Origin: SAR202 cluster bacterium bin90
GTDB lineage: Bacteria > Chloroflexota > Dehalococcoidia > Lucifugimonadales > JADFKI01
NCBI GenBank assembly: GCA_002238855.1
Contig: MPND01000005.1
Coordinates: 49,400 to 113,399 of the forward strand
DNA length: 64,000 nt
Direction of reading: 5' to 3'
Shown piece after piece: positions 35,511-50,484 of this stretch (the stretch's first letter is position 1; every line of letters starts with the position of its first letter). Under the pieces are notes generated by a model. The model did no database searches, was not told where the DNA came from, and saw only the letters and a list, made by a program, of their open reading frames with translations. The position numbers and the translations under genes were made by a program.

Positions 35511-36623
35511 ATGACACAGGAAGACCTCAGATCGCTATTTCGGACCGTAGGCGACGGCAGCGGTCTCAGCCACACCAACACCTACTACGAAGAGGAACTT
35601 GCGCTGGCGTTCCGCAATCGCGGCATGCCCCTCGAAGGCCTGCGCTACGACATCACCCCCACGGGCATGCATTATCTCCTCATACACTTCGACATCCCGG
35701 ATGCGGACGCCGACTCGTGGAAGCTCGACATCGGCGGGCTGGTGGGGAACCCGCTCAGCCTCAGCATGTCGGACATACGGGAGCGTCCGAAAGTCACGAT
35801 GCCGGTCACGATGGAGTGCGCGGGCAACGGCAGGGCGCGGCTGAACCCACGTCCCGTAAGCCAGCCCTGGCTGCTTGAGGCGATCGGCACAGCAGAGTGG
35901 ACCGGAACGCCGCTGCGGGGCATCCTCGAAGACGCAGGCATAGATTCTAGTGCGGTCGAGCTGGTGTTCACCGGGCGAGACGAGGGCGTCCAGGGCGGCG
36001 AGGTGCAGCTATACCAGCGCAGCCTCACCATTGAGGACTCGATGCGCGACGAAGTGATGCTGGTGTACGAGATGAACGGCGCCCCGCTGGAGCCGCAGCA
36101 CGGCTATCCGCTGCGACTGATAGTACCGGGCTGGTACGGTATGACCAGCGTGAAATGGCTGGAAAATATCGAGGCGGTCGCGGAGCATTTCACCGGCTAC
36201 CAGATGGACCAGACCTACCGCTACAAGACATCGCCGGACGACCCCGGCGTGCCCGTGAGCACGATGCGGGTGCGCGCGCTGATGTTACCACCGGGCGTGC
36301 CGGAATTCATGACGCGCACGAGGCTGCTGGACTCAGGTGATGTTACGCTCTCCGGCAAGGCGTGGGCTGGCAGGCTCGATGTGACGCAGGTCGAGGTCAG
36401 CACCGACGACGGCATGAGCTGGCACAAAGCCGAGCTAGGCAAACAGGTCGGCCGTTTCGCATGGCGCAACTGGTCGTATGACTGGAACGCCAAGCCCGGC
36501 ACTCACTTTCTGTCCGTGCGCGCCACCGACGAGGAAGGCAACGTCCAGCCCACCGCCCAACCGTGGACAATGCAAGGCATGGGCAACAACCTAGTGCAGC
36601 GCGTCGAGGTTATAGTAAGGTAG
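35511..36623 (+). CDS. Sulfite oxidase-type molybdopterin oxidoreductase
   Basis: This is a 370-residue protein with the SUOX-type molybdenum domain, where MECAGNGRARL carries the molybdenum-ligand cysteine C103, and a C-terminal dimerisation domain (ALMLPPGVPEFM, DVTQVEVSTDDGMSW). There is no heme domain and no signal peptide, so it resembles SorA/plant-type enzymes that hand electrons to a separate acceptor or to oxygen. Sulfite is the most likely substrate, particularly next to a rhodanese. Other oxyanions or N-oxides cannot be excluded. Confidence 0.87.
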   Translation: MTQEDLRSLFRTVGDGSGLSHTNTYYEEELALAFRNRGMPLEGLRYDITPTGMHYLLIHFDIPDADADSWKLDIGGLVGNPLSLSMSDIRERPKVTMPVTMECAGNGRARLNPRPVSQPWLLEAIGTAEWTGTPLRGILEDAGIDSSAVELVFTGRDEGVQGGEVQLYQRSLTIEDSMRDEVMLVYEMNGAPLEPQHGYPLRLIVPGWYGMTSVKWLENIEAVAEHFTGYQMDQTYRYKTSPDDPGVPVSTMRVRALMLPPGVPEFMTRTRLLDSGDVTLSGKAWAGRLDVTQVEVSTDDGMSWHKAELGKQVGRFAWRNWSYDWNAKPGTHFLSVRATDEEGNVQPTAQPWTMQGMGNNLVQRVEVIVR

Positions 36624-36658
36624 ATACAGCGGATGGGTGCAAGACGAAGGAGAGCGCG

Positions 36659-37234
36659 ATGACTACGGCCATGACCAGACGGCGTTTCTGCGTCAAGGAA
36701 TACTTCATGATGGCGGAGGCAGGCGTTTTCGGCGAGGACGACCGCGTGGAACTTGTTGACGGGGAGATTGTAGAAATGGCAGCGGTGGGAAGTTACCATG
36801 CGGGTTGCGTGATATGTCTGACTGCTCTGTTCACACAGAAGGCTGGAGACAGAGTCTTTGTGAGCGTGCAAAACCCAGTGAAGTTGCACGAACTCACTTC
36901 ATTCCAACCTGACTTGGCTATCCTGTTCCCCCGAGACGACTTCTACATGAACTCGCATCCCACGGCCAAGGATGTGCTGCTAATAATCGAAGTGTCAGAC
37001 AGCAGCGTAGATTACGACCGAAATGTGAAGATTCCGAGGTACTCACAGGCGGGTGTTCCCGAAGTCTGGCAGATCAACTTGGTCTATGGGCTTATAGATA
37101 CATTCAGCGACTTAGACCCGGTGACCGTCAGATACCGCTCTATGCAGCGCTTTTCTCCAGGACAGCGGATTGTGCCAACGCAACTGCCAGATATATCGCT
37201 GGAGGTGAGCCAGATTCTGCGCCAACCCGAATAG
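36659..37234 (+). CDS. Uma2 family (DUF820) endonuclease-like protein
   Basis: This is a 191-residue PD-(D/E)XK-fold protein of the Uma2/DUF820 family: YFMMAEAGVFGEDDRVELVD, FQPDLAIL (acidic residue), VLLIIEVSDSSVDYD and the final KIPRYSQAGVPEVWQIN. These are frequent in cyanobacteria and Chloroflexota in many copies, with unproven function. ATG 36659 is chosen after GAAGGAGAGCGCG; the frame runs on upstream inside the sulfite oxidase gene but that part is spurious. Confidence 0.85.
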   Translation: MTTAMTRRRFCVKEYFMMAEAGVFGEDDRVELVDGEIVEMAAVGSYHAGCVICLTALFTQKAGDRVFVSVQNPVKLHELTSFQPDLAILFPRDDFYMNSHPTAKDVLLIIEVSDSSVDYDRNVKIPRYSQAGVPEVWQINLVYGLIDTFSDLDPVTVRYRSMQRFSPGQRIVPTQLPDISLEVSQILRQPE

Positions 37235-37293
37235 CATTGCAAACTTCTTGCCGCTTCCTAACTATAGCGAAATGAACGAACTAAGGAACTGAC

Positions 37294-40901
<3,608 letters not shown>

Positions 40902-40995
40902 TCAAGGGCGTTATCGGCACTTGCCTTAGATGTTCTCCACACCGGAAAAGTGGACGCACAATATCCCGCTAGATATACTCATGGAATAATCTGAA

Positions 40996-41931
40996 ATGAG
41001 GGATGACAATTTGCCCGAGTCAAAAGAGTTCAAGGAGTTCATCGCCAAGTATCCTCCGCTGCTGGCGATTGGAAACACGCCTATGGTCAAGGTCGACGCC
41101 GACTTCGACATAGGCGACGCGGAGATACATGTAAAGTATGAGCACCTGAACCCCGGCGGCTCCATCAAGGACAGGCCTGTCCTACGGATGCTGGGTGAGG
41201 CTATCCTTTCCGGAGATCTGACCAAGGAGAAGTCGATCATAGACGCGACGTCGGGTAATGCAGGCATCGCCTACGCGATGGTCGGCGCGGTACTGGGCTA
41301 CAGGGTTACGTTGGTCATGCCGGAGAATGCGAGCGAGGAGCGCAAGAAGCGGCTCATCGCGCACGGCGCGGAGATTATCTACACCGACCCGATGCTCGGA
41401 TACGACGAGGCGCTGTACGAGGTCAAGCGCCGCTACGAGAAGTCGCCCGACAAGTACTATTACAGCGACCAGTACAGCAACCCGAACAATCCTCAGGCGC
41501 ACTACGACACCACCGCCAAGGAGATCCTCCGCCAGGCGCCGGATATAACCCACTTCGTCGCAGGCGTCGGCACGGGCGGCACCATCTCAGGCGTGGGACG
41601 ACGCCTGAAGGAGCACAACCCCGACATCAAGGTCATCAGCATCGACCCGCCCGAATGGCCCGGCGTCGAAGGCCTGAAGCCGCTCAGCGCAGGCCACATC
41701 ATCCCCGACACATTCGACTCCTCAGTCGTGGACGAGATGCTGGAAATCGACGTGGACGCCTCATACGAGATGTCACGCAATCTATCCTCCGTCGGCCTTT
41801 TCGCGGGACAGTCCTCCGGGGCGTATGTGCAGGGCGCGTACGAGATCGCAAAGCGCGATCGCAGCGGCCAAGTCGTCACCATCTTCAACGACATCGGCGA
41901 GCGCTACTTCAGCACCGGCATGTGGGGGTAA
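40996..41931 (+). CDS. Cysteine synthase family PLP enzyme
   Basis: This is a 311-residue fold-type II PLP enzyme. The PLP lysine lies in NPGGSIKDRP, the substrate loop is DATSGNAGIAYA, and the phosphate-binding loop is GVGTGGTISGVG. It belongs with O-acetylserine sulfhydrylase and cystathionine beta-synthase-like proteins, which replace the beta-substituent of serine derivatives with sulfide or another thiol. The end GERYFSTGMW resembles the C-terminus of CysK/CysM-like members. No serine acetyltransferase gene lies nearby, so the exact donor is uncertain. Confidence 0.9.
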   Translation: MRDDNLPESKEFKEFIAKYPPLLAIGNTPMVKVDADFDIGDAEIHVKYEHLNPGGSIKDRPVLRMLGEAILSGDLTKEKSIIDATSGNAGIAYAMVGAVLGYRVTLVMPENASEERKKRLIAHGAEIIYTDPMLGYDEALYEVKRRYEKSPDKYYYSDQYSNPNNPQAHYDTTAKEILRQAPDITHFVAGVGTGGTISGVGRRLKEHNPDIKVISIDPPEWPGVEGLKPLSAGHIIPDTFDSSVVDEMLEIDVDASYEMSRNLSSVGLFAGQSSGAYVQGAYEIAKRDRSGQVVTIFNDIGERYFSTGMWG

Positions 41932-41971
41932 AGCTGGTACCCACATGGATGCACAGGATGGAGGGGATAGG

Positions 41972-42436
41972 ATGGCTTTGACCAATGAAGAAGCTTTGAA
42001 GCGAGACGATGCGTTGTATGACAAGTATGTCCGACCGCTTGAAGATGAGCATTGGGGTGAGTTCGTTGCGGTAGCGCCGGACGGCAGGACGATGCTGGGA
42101 ACCAATCCATATAAGATTGATACAGAAGCTTGGGACGCATTTAGAGTTGAAGCCGTCATGTTCCAAGTCGGCGAGAAAGAGATAGTTAAGCCCGCTCCCA
42201 TTCACAGTTCAAACAGGACAAATGCGATTTCTCCCAGGATTGCGATGGAAGTGACCAAATTGTATCAACAGTTTGGCAAACGATACGAAGTTGAGCATTG
42301 GGGCGAGTTCGTCGCAATAACTCCCGATGGCAGAACAATGCTGGGTGAGGATGAACATAACCTGTTCCATAAAGCTGTGGAGGTGTTTGGCACAGGTGCA
42401 TTCGTCTTTCAAGTAGGGCAGGAGTCGAGAGATTAA
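41972..42436 (+). CDS. Protein with two DUF5678-like repeats
   Basis: This is a 154-residue soluble protein with an internal duplication: EHWGEFVAVAPDGRTMLG at about 26-43 and EHWGEFVAITPDGRTMLG at about 108-125, each followed by a helix and FQVG. The units look like DUF5678-type modules. The start at ATG 41972 is preferred because upstream sequence is a dispersed intergenic repeat. The next gene, 4 bases on, encodes a retropepsin-like protease, a partner I believe is often found beside such modules. It could be the substrate, regulator or targeting partner of that protease. Confidence 0.65.
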   Translation: MALTNEEALKRDDALYDKYVRPLEDEHWGEFVAVAPDGRTMLGTNPYKIDTEAWDAFRVEAVMFQVGEKEIVKPAPIHSSNRTNAISPRIAMEVTKLYQQFGKRYEVEHWGEFVAITPDGRTMLGEDEHNLFHKAVEVFGTGAFVFQVGQESRD

Positions 42437-42440
42437 CCCA

Positions 42441-42803
42441 GTGAACCTACCTCCCGTAATCTCACGATTTCCATTTCTGTCCGTCAGGGTAATGGTAGGC
42501 GGCGCAGTGATTTACGAGGGAGAAGCCTTAATCGATACTGGATTCACTGGTGCCATTGTCTTGCCATCTAGTTACGAGCCCGACAGCGTTCCCGCTGAGA
42601 GGCACAGAAGATGGAGAATGCCTGACGGCAGCCTTGTCAACGCGCCCAGATATGATGGGGTCGTATTCGTTGGCAACTTCCCGCCGTTGCCCTTCCGAGC
42701 CGGAATAACATTCTTGGGCGACGAACCCATCATTGGCGTCCATGTCATACGCCACTTCTCGGTTATACTTGACCACGGGAGGCGCGTTGTCGTAGAACCG
42801 TAA
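42441..42803 (+). CDS. Clan AA retropepsin-like aspartic protease
   Basis: This is a 120-residue single-lobe aspartic protease-like protein. The catalytic motif is D32-T-G in EALIDTGFTGAIVLP, and the C-terminal flap-like block is IIGVHVIRHFSVILDHGRR. Such proteins dimerise like retroviral proteases. The start is GTG 42441, 4 bases after the upstream gene, so they are coupled. The target protein is unknown. Confidence 0.82.
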   Translation: MNLPPVISRFPFLSVRVMVGGAVIYEGEALIDTGFTGAIVLPSSYEPDSVPAERHRRWRMPDGSLVNAPRYDGVVFVGNFPPLPFRAGITFLGDEPIIGVHVIRHFSVILDHGRRVVVEP

Positions 42804-42813
42804 GCGGGTGGGT

Positions 42814-44742
42814 ATGCAGGACAGCAAAGCAAATACGGAGAGAGTGGCAGGCCAAGGTCTGGGTCGCCGCATCGTGAGCGCGTTTGCGCCGTACTGGTTC
42901 AAGGTATCGGTCGTCGGCGGGCTCATTTTCGTTACCGCGGGGCTGGGCGTCGTCAACCCTTTGCTAATCCGCGTGGTCTTCGACTCCGCACTGTTCCCGC
43001 CGTCAGGCACTCCCGACCTCGACCTGCTGTGGCTGATCGTAGCCGTAATGGCGACCATCACCGTCGCGACCGGCGGGCTCGGCATCGTGCAGACCTACCT
43101 CACGAACGAGGTGGGCCAGCGCGTGATGCGCGACCTGCGCGACCGCCTCTACGAGCACCTGCAAACGCTGTCCATCAGCTTCTTCACCGACACACGCACC
43201 GGCGAGATACAATCGCGGGTAGCGAACGACGTGGGCGGCGTGCAGAATGTCGTCTCCAGCACCGTATCCAATGTGCTGTCCAACAGCGTGATATTCATCA
43301 GCACCCTTATCGCGATGTTCATCCTGTCGTGGGAGCTGACGCTGGTTTCAATGGGCACGGTGCCGATATTCGCGCTCATATCCAAGTTCGTCGGGCAGCG
43401 GCGGCGTGCGGTGGCAGCGCGCACCCAGAAGGCTGCAGCGGAGGTCAGTGCAATCACGCAGGAGACGCTGTCCATATCCGGTATGATGCTGTCGAAGCTG
43501 TTCGGACGGCAGGAGCGCGAGATACAGCGCTTCCACGAAGAAAACCAGCACCTCGCCGACCTGACGCTGCAACGGCAGATGACCGGGCGCACCTTCTTCA
43601 CGCTCGTTCAGGTCTTCTTTTCGCTGACGCCGATTATCATCTATGTGATCGCCGGCTACCTGCTGTCCGGAGACGGGACCGCCGGGCTGACTGCTGGTAC
43701 CATAATCGCCTTCACCACCCTGCAGGCGCGGCTCTTCTTCCCCATCGGCAGCCTGCTGCAGGTCTCGGTCGAGCTTCAGGCGTCAATGGCGCTGTTCGAG
43801 CGCATATTCGGCTACCTGGACATCGAGCCGGAGATTGTGGACTCCGATGACGCGGTTGCACTCACCCCCGAAGATGTCGCGGGAAGGATCACGCTCCAGG
43901 ATGTCCGTCTGCAATACGGCCTGTCTGCCGAAGAGCGCCTGGATGCCAGTATTAACGGCGTGTCGGAGAACGGCACCGGGCGACTCGCGCTCGACGGCGT
44001 AAGTCTGCAGATTGCGCCCGGCCAGCTCGCGGCGTTCGTCGGCCCCAGCGGTGCGGGCAAAACGACCATCTCCTACCTCATACCGCGCCTGTACGATGTT
44101 ACGGAGGGCGCGGTGAGGATAGACGATGTGGACGTGCGCGACATTCGTCTGGCGTCGCTTGCGCGGCTCATCGGCTATGTCTCGCAGGAAAGCTACCTCT
44201 TCCACGCCACGCTGCGCGAGAATCTGATGTACGGCGACCCTGACGCCACGGAAGACGAGATGATAGCCGCAGCGAAAGCAGCCTTCATCCACGACCGCAT
44301 AGTAGAGTTCCCCGACGGCTACGACACCATCGTCGGCGAGCGCGGCTACAGGCTGTCCGGCGGCGAGAGGCAGCGCCTGTCCATCGCGCGCGTCATCCTG
44401 CACGACCCGCGCATCCTGATTCTGGACGAAGCAACCTCCGCGCTCGACACCGCCAGCGAACGCTATGTGCAGGCTGCGCTGGAGCCGCTAATGAAAGGCC
44501 GCACCACCATCGCCATAGCGCACAGGCTGTCCACGATTCTATCCGCCGATGTGATCTTCGCGGTGGACGAGGGCCGCATCGTCGAGCGCGGCAGGCACGA
44601 GGAACTCCTGGTGAAGGGCGGGCTGTACGCGAACCTCTACCACGAGCAGTTCGACAGCGGCCGCGTCGAATGCCACTGCCTGGACGGCATATTGCTGTCA
44701 GACGGCAGGTTGGTCGCGCAGGTAGAGGGAGTTAGGGTGTAA
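42814..44742 (+). CDS. ABC exporter half-transporter (fused TMD-NBD)
   Basis: This is a protein of about 642 residues with six membrane helices followed by an ATPase domain, the MsbA/LmrA-type layout. Walker A is GPSGAGKTTIS, the signature LSGGERQRLSIAR and Walker B ILILDEATSALD with the catalytic Glu; YVSQESYLF contains the Q-loop. Before Walker A there is an extended stretch (LDASINGVSENGTGRLALDG), and the C-terminus has an extra CHCLDGILL segment. It probably works as a homodimer because no second half-transporter gene is present. A GTG at 42808 is an alternative start. The cargo (lipid or drug) cannot be predicted. Confidence 0.92.
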   Translation: MQDSKANTERVAGQGLGRRIVSAFAPYWFKVSVVGGLIFVTAGLGVVNPLLIRVVFDSALFPPSGTPDLDLLWLIVAVMATITVATGGLGIVQTYLTNEVGQRVMRDLRDRLYEHLQTLSISFFTDTRTGEIQSRVANDVGGVQNVVSSTVSNVLSNSVIFISTLIAMFILSWELTLVSMGTVPIFALISKFVGQRRRAVAARTQKAAAEVSAITQETLSISGMMLSKLFGRQEREIQRFHEENQHLADLTLQRQMTGRTFFTLVQVFFSLTPIIIYVIAGYLLSGDGTAGLTAGTIIAFTTLQARLFFPIGSLLQVSVELQASMALFERIFGYLDIEPEIVDSDDAVALTPEDVAGRITLQDVRLQYGLSAEERLDASINGVSENGTGRLALDGVSLQIAPGQLAAFVGPSGAGKTTISYLIPRLYDVTEGAVRIDDVDVRDIRLASLARLIGYVSQESYLFHATLRENLMYGDPDATEDEMIAAAKAAFIHDRIVEFPDGYDTIVGERGYRLSGGERQRLSIARVILHDPRILILDEATSALDTASERYVQAALEPLMKGRTTIAIAHRLSTILSADVIFAVDEGRIVERGRHEELLVKGGLYANLYHEQFDSGRVECHCLDGILLSDGRLVAQVEGVRV

Positions 44743-44767
44743 TGGCCGAGCTTGTGGATGAGATAAC

Positions 44768-45925
44768 CTACGCCGGCAGTGTGCAGACTATCTCTCTGTT
44801 CAAGGTGTAAGTCTTCAGTTGGAATAAAGACTGGGGAATGCTGAAACAATCGGCATAGGGATTTACCCACATGGACATCTCGCAGGATTCAGGATATGCG
44901 ATTTGTCCCTTGCACACCAACACAGCCAGCAAGTCTCTTCTAAGATTGGTGAAAATTCCTTCTGAGTAAGATCGCAGTTCTTGTCCGGCACGAAACTGCC
45001 ATTGGCGCAAGTCATGAAGCGATGGACCTGAAGTCAAGTCGTATGAAGTCGAGGTCCCATAGAGCACTTTCTTTATGTCCTCACTATCAGGCGTGAAGGA
45101 GTAGGGAGAAAATATCACAATGATATAAGGCAGCGAGCCTTTCTCAGATTGAGGATGCTTGAATTTCTTCAAATAAGAGATCTTCTTCTTCAAAGCCAAT
45201 TCAAACCGGTCGCCACTATTATCCACAGATCCAGATCCAACCCCTACGCCGCCGTTATATTTGTACTGCCGAAGCTTTCTCTCTTCGTCTGATTCTTCAG
45301 ACTTCAGGCAAAGTTCTACAGAAAGCTCCATATCCAGCCCCAAGTTCTTGAAGCTAAAGATTTCACTCAGATACCTCGTCCCATACCATGTATGGTTCCA
45401 CCAAAGCATATTCGGATCATCAGAATACTGCTGCTCCTGCTTCCTAACCCATTCATGAACAGGACGCACTAACTGTTCAAATGATACTGGTCCGCCGGAT
45501 TCCTGGGACGACCTGCTGCCTTCAGCAGAGGAGACTTCCACGGCAAAGATGGATGAATCAATGTCCATCAATCTCTTCGTCAAAGTAAGATAGTCGCTCT
45601 GCTGCTCCAGCGACTCAGATATTGCATCGCCGTGCAGCACAGTAACATCTGCCACAACACTTTCCCCAAACTGATTGTGTAGCAGGAAATCAGGCGTCTT
45701 GTCCTGAAATTTGGGCTGAAACTCAAACTTCAGCTCGCCTAAACTCTCAAACATGGAGCGAGTGTACAATTCGGCAGCCGCGTCGTACTCTTGTTCCCAT
45801 CCCTTGGAAGATAAGCGGCGTTCGAAGTCTCTATCCAAAGATGGTGGCACTTCTTGGAAGGCATGCCACTTGCGGTAATCGTCCGCCCAGTACTTGCCTT
45901 CTAAGTCCGCGTCTGTAAGAAGCAA
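44768..45925 (-). CDS. Unrecognised protein with PD-(D/E)XK-like features
   Basis: This is a 385-residue soluble protein with no family I can name. TPDFLLHNQFGESVVADVTV, preceded by an acidic helix (YDAAAELYTRSMFESLG), fits the PD...(D/E)xK layout of nuclease-like folds (D79, D93), although the lysine position holds Thr, as in some VEVT-type relatives. The rest is helical and rich in Tyr, Ser and Lys. Its base and codon use are clearly more AT-rich than the flanking genes, pointing to recent transfer. It lies 9 bases after the gyrB stop. A defence or mobile-element role is possible but unproven. Confidence 0.65.
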   Translation of the reverse strand: MLLTDADLEGKYWADDYRKWHAFQEVPPSLDRDFERRLSSKGWEQEYDAAAELYTRSMFESLGELKFEFQPKFQDKTPDFLLHNQFGESVVADVTVLHGDAISESLEQQSDYLTLTKRLMDIDSSIFAVEVSSAEGSRSSQESGGPVSFEQLVRPVHEWVRKQEQQYSDDPNMLWWNHTWYGTRYLSEIFSFKNLGLDMELSVELCLKSEESDEERKLRQYKYNGGVGVGSGSVDNSGDRFELALKKKISYLKKFKHPQSEKGSLPYIIVIFSPYSFTPDSEDIKKVLYGTSTSYDLTSGPSLHDLRQWQFRAGQELRSYSEGIFTNLRRDLLAVLVCKGQIAYPESCEMSMWVNPYADCFSIPQSLFQLKTYTLNREIVCTLPA

Positions 45926-45934
45926 GAGCGGTCC

Positions 45935-48215
<2,281 letters not shown>

Positions 48216-49205
48216 TCATTCGCGAGTGCGGCGATAGGCAAGCGCACTGATAATCTCAAGCCCCACTCGGTTCGCCACCTCCGCCGTGATCGCCGCAGGT
48301 CCCTCATAGTGCGGCGCGACCTCCACGATGTCCGCCCCCACCAGCTCCACCGACGAAACAATCGTCCTCACCGCCTTCAGCAGCTGCGCCGATGTCAACC
48401 CGCCCGGCTCAGGCGTGCCCGTCGCGGGCGCAAATGCCGGGTCAAGCACATCTATGTCCACCGACAGGTATATCACCTCAGGCCCGTCCAGCGCCTCGTT
48501 GATCGCATCCTCCAGCACCGCCTCGAATCCCCGCTCCACTATCTCCGCCATCAGGTGCCAGCGCATCCCCTGCTCCTTCATCCACTCGAAGAGCGGCTGG
48601 TCCGGCCAGTAGCCGCGCAGCCCTATCTGGATGAAGTTCGACCCCGGAATCGCACCGCTATCCAGCAGGCGCCGCATCGGGCTGCCGTGCGCGATGAGCA
48701 CCCCGCCGTAGCCGGCATCCCCTGTGTCCGCATGCGCGTCGAAGTGAATCATCCCCACCCTGCCGTATCCGTGGTGCTGCGCCACCGCCGTCGCCGCAGG
48801 CAGCGTGATCGAGTGGTCGCCGCCAAGAATCAATGGTATCGCGCCCGTCTGTAGCGCCTGCATCGTCTTCAGGCGGACAGCCTCGTGGCTCTGGTCGAGC
48901 AGGCTCGGCGGGCAGTTCGCGTCCCCGAAGTCCACGACCTTTATCTCCTGCGTGGGGTAAAGCCCAAACTCCATGTGGTAGAAGGTATCGTTAGGACTGC
49001 CCGCGTACCCTGCCTGCCTGATCGCGCGCGGGCCGAAGCGCGCCCCCGGCCTGTTCACCACGCCCATATCCACCGGCGCACCGATCACAGCGACATCGGC
49101 CTGCATCTCCGCAAGCTCCTCCTGCGAAAGCGCAAGCGGCGAGTGGATGTATGTCGGTATGCCAAGAAAAGCGGGCTGACGGTCCGGACCTCGAAGATCG
49201 GGCAT
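48216..49205 (-). CDS. Agmatinase/ureohydrolase family protein
   Basis: This is a 329-residue ureohydrolase, an enzyme that releases urea from a guanidino compound using two Mn2+. Metal-binding motifs are all present: ILGGDHSITLP, HFDAHADTGD and SVDIDVLDPAFAPATGTPEP. The fold of arginase, agmatinase, guanidinobutyrase and formiminoglutamase is the same, and the substrate is not certain; the GTPEPGG block favours agmatinase/guanidinobutyrase-like members. I use ATG 49205 (MPDLRG), since the upstream frame extension shows no family similarity. Confidence 0.87.
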   Translation of the reverse strand: MPDLRGPDRQPAFLGIPTYIHSPLALSQEELAEMQADVAVIGAPVDMGVVNRPGARFGPRAIRQAGYAGSPNDTFYHMEFGLYPTQEIKVVDFGDANCPPSLLDQSHEAVRLKTMQALQTGAIPLILGGDHSITLPAATAVAQHHGYGRVGMIHFDAHADTGDAGYGGVLIAHGSPMRRLLDSGAIPGSNFIQIGLRGYWPDQPLFEWMKEQGMRWHLMAEIVERGFEAVLEDAINEALDGPEVIYLSVDIDVLDPAFAPATGTPEPGGLTSAQLLKAVRTIVSSVELVGADIVEVAPHYEGPAAITAEVANRVGLEIISALAYRRTRE

Positions 49206-49476
49206 TGATGACCTCACTGACTGTTCTATCGAGTGCAAAGATGGTGCTTTGCTTCATTCTATCTGAAATTTCGAACTCGCACGTACCGATGAGGTGGACA
49301 TGTAGTGCTCCTCCGAACAGCGGCAGGACTTTCATTATTGCGCCTTCCAATCTATAATCGCCCTATCCGCAATCAGTCAAAAACCACGCTCAATCAGCGT
49401 GCAATGCGATGCTCTCACGCACGGATTGAGCCATTTGCACGAGGTCTATTCTCAAAGCACTTTTGCGAGGTTATGC

Positions 49477-49962
49477 ATGGACAGCCAAGAAGCATTTTTT
49501 AAGGCGTGGGGCAGTTATCCGACAGGCGTTTCTGTGGTCACATCGATTGAGCCGGACGGCAGTGTGCATGGCATGGCGGCTAACGGCATCAACTCGGTGT
49601 CGATCGATCCGCTGCTGGTACTCGTCTGCGTCGGCCACGAACGCAACTCCTACCCCCTCATCAAGGAGGCGGGGCGCTTCGCCATCAACATACTCAGCCA
49701 GGAACAGCAGCCAATCGCGCGTTACTACGCCGGCCCCGCTGAGGCACGAGGCTCAGGCACCGACCCGGATTTCACCTTCACCGAGAGTGGCGCAGCCTTC
49801 ATCGACGGCAGCATCGCCTCTATGGACTGCCGCACCGTAAGCGAGCATGTGGAAGGCGACCACACGGTCTTCATCGGCGCGGTGGAGCGCATCGACGTGA
49901 ACGACGGCGAGGCTCTCGCCTACTGCCAGGGCAAGTTCGGCCGCATCGTCATGGACGACTAG
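49477..49962 (+). CDS. Flavin reductase family protein
   Basis: This is a 161-residue FMN-binding split-barrel flavin reductase (AFKAWGSYPTGVSVVTS, GMAANGINSVSIDPLL, ERNSYPLIKEAGRFAINIL). Such enzymes supply reduced flavin to a partner monooxygenase. The partner is probably the luciferase-like protein two genes downstream: the three genes are spaced by 2 and 7 bases. ATG 49477 is chosen because the fold starts there. Confidence 0.88.
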   Translation: MDSQEAFFKAWGSYPTGVSVVTSIEPDGSVHGMAANGINSVSIDPLLVLVCVGHERNSYPLIKEAGRFAINILSQEQQPIARYYAGPAEARGSGTDPDFTFTESGAAFIDGSIASMDCRTVSEHVEGDHTVFIGAVERIDVNDGEALAYCQGKFGRIVMDD

Positions 49963-49964
49963 CC

Positions 49965-50477
49965 ATGCCACACTCCCTTTCCGATCTCGACGCCATGACC
50001 ATCGAAGAGGCGAACGCGCTTTCCTTCGACGAACGCGATGCCCTTCTCGACCTGATAATCGCCGACGGCCGCAAGCAGACTACCACGCTGCACTCCCATC
50101 GCATCGGTCTCTACGGCGACTACTTCGAGGAAGACCTGCTGCGGATGCTGAAAGTGCGCGCCATCAAGGTGTACGTGCGCGGCACGACCGAGTCCGACTT
50201 CGCCGGCGAAGTCATTGGCGACACCGACGAGGAGCAGTACCGCGCCGCCTTCTGCCATGTGCAGATGTCGCTTGACGCCGCGGGCACAAGCTTCAGCCGC
50301 GTAACCACCCTCGTCATCTTCCTCACCGACATGAGCAACTGGCCGCTGCTCAACGAGGTGTACCGCGAGTTCATCCCCAACCCGCCGTGCAGAGCAGTCA
50401 TCGGCACCACCGGCCTCGCGCAGCCGCCCCTGCGAATAGAAATCGTCAACTGCATCGCCTACCGCGTCGCGGAGTAG
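49965..50477 (+). CDS. RidA/YjgF family protein with an N-terminal extension
   Basis: This is a 170-residue protein. The RidA domain occupies about the last 105 residues: AGEVIGDTDEEQYRAAFCHV, RVTTLVIFLTDMSNWPLLNE and PPCRAVIGTTGLAQPPLRIE, including the arginine in CRAV that binds substrate carboxylates. RidA proteins hydrolyse reactive imines or related amide intermediates. About 60 extra residues precede the domain. Its place between a flavin reductase and a luciferase-like monooxygenase mirrors the RutF-RutC-RutA set of pyrimidine degradation. Confidence 0.85.
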   Translation: MPHSLSDLDAMTIEEANALSFDERDALLDLIIADGRKQTTTLHSHRIGLYGDYFEEDLLRMLKVRAIKVYVRGTTESDFAGEVIGDTDEEQYRAAFCHVQMSLDAAGTSFSRVTTLVIFLTDMSNWPLLNEVYREFIPNPPCRAVIGTTGLAQPPLRIEIVNCIAYRVAE

Positions 50478-50484
50478 AATCACT

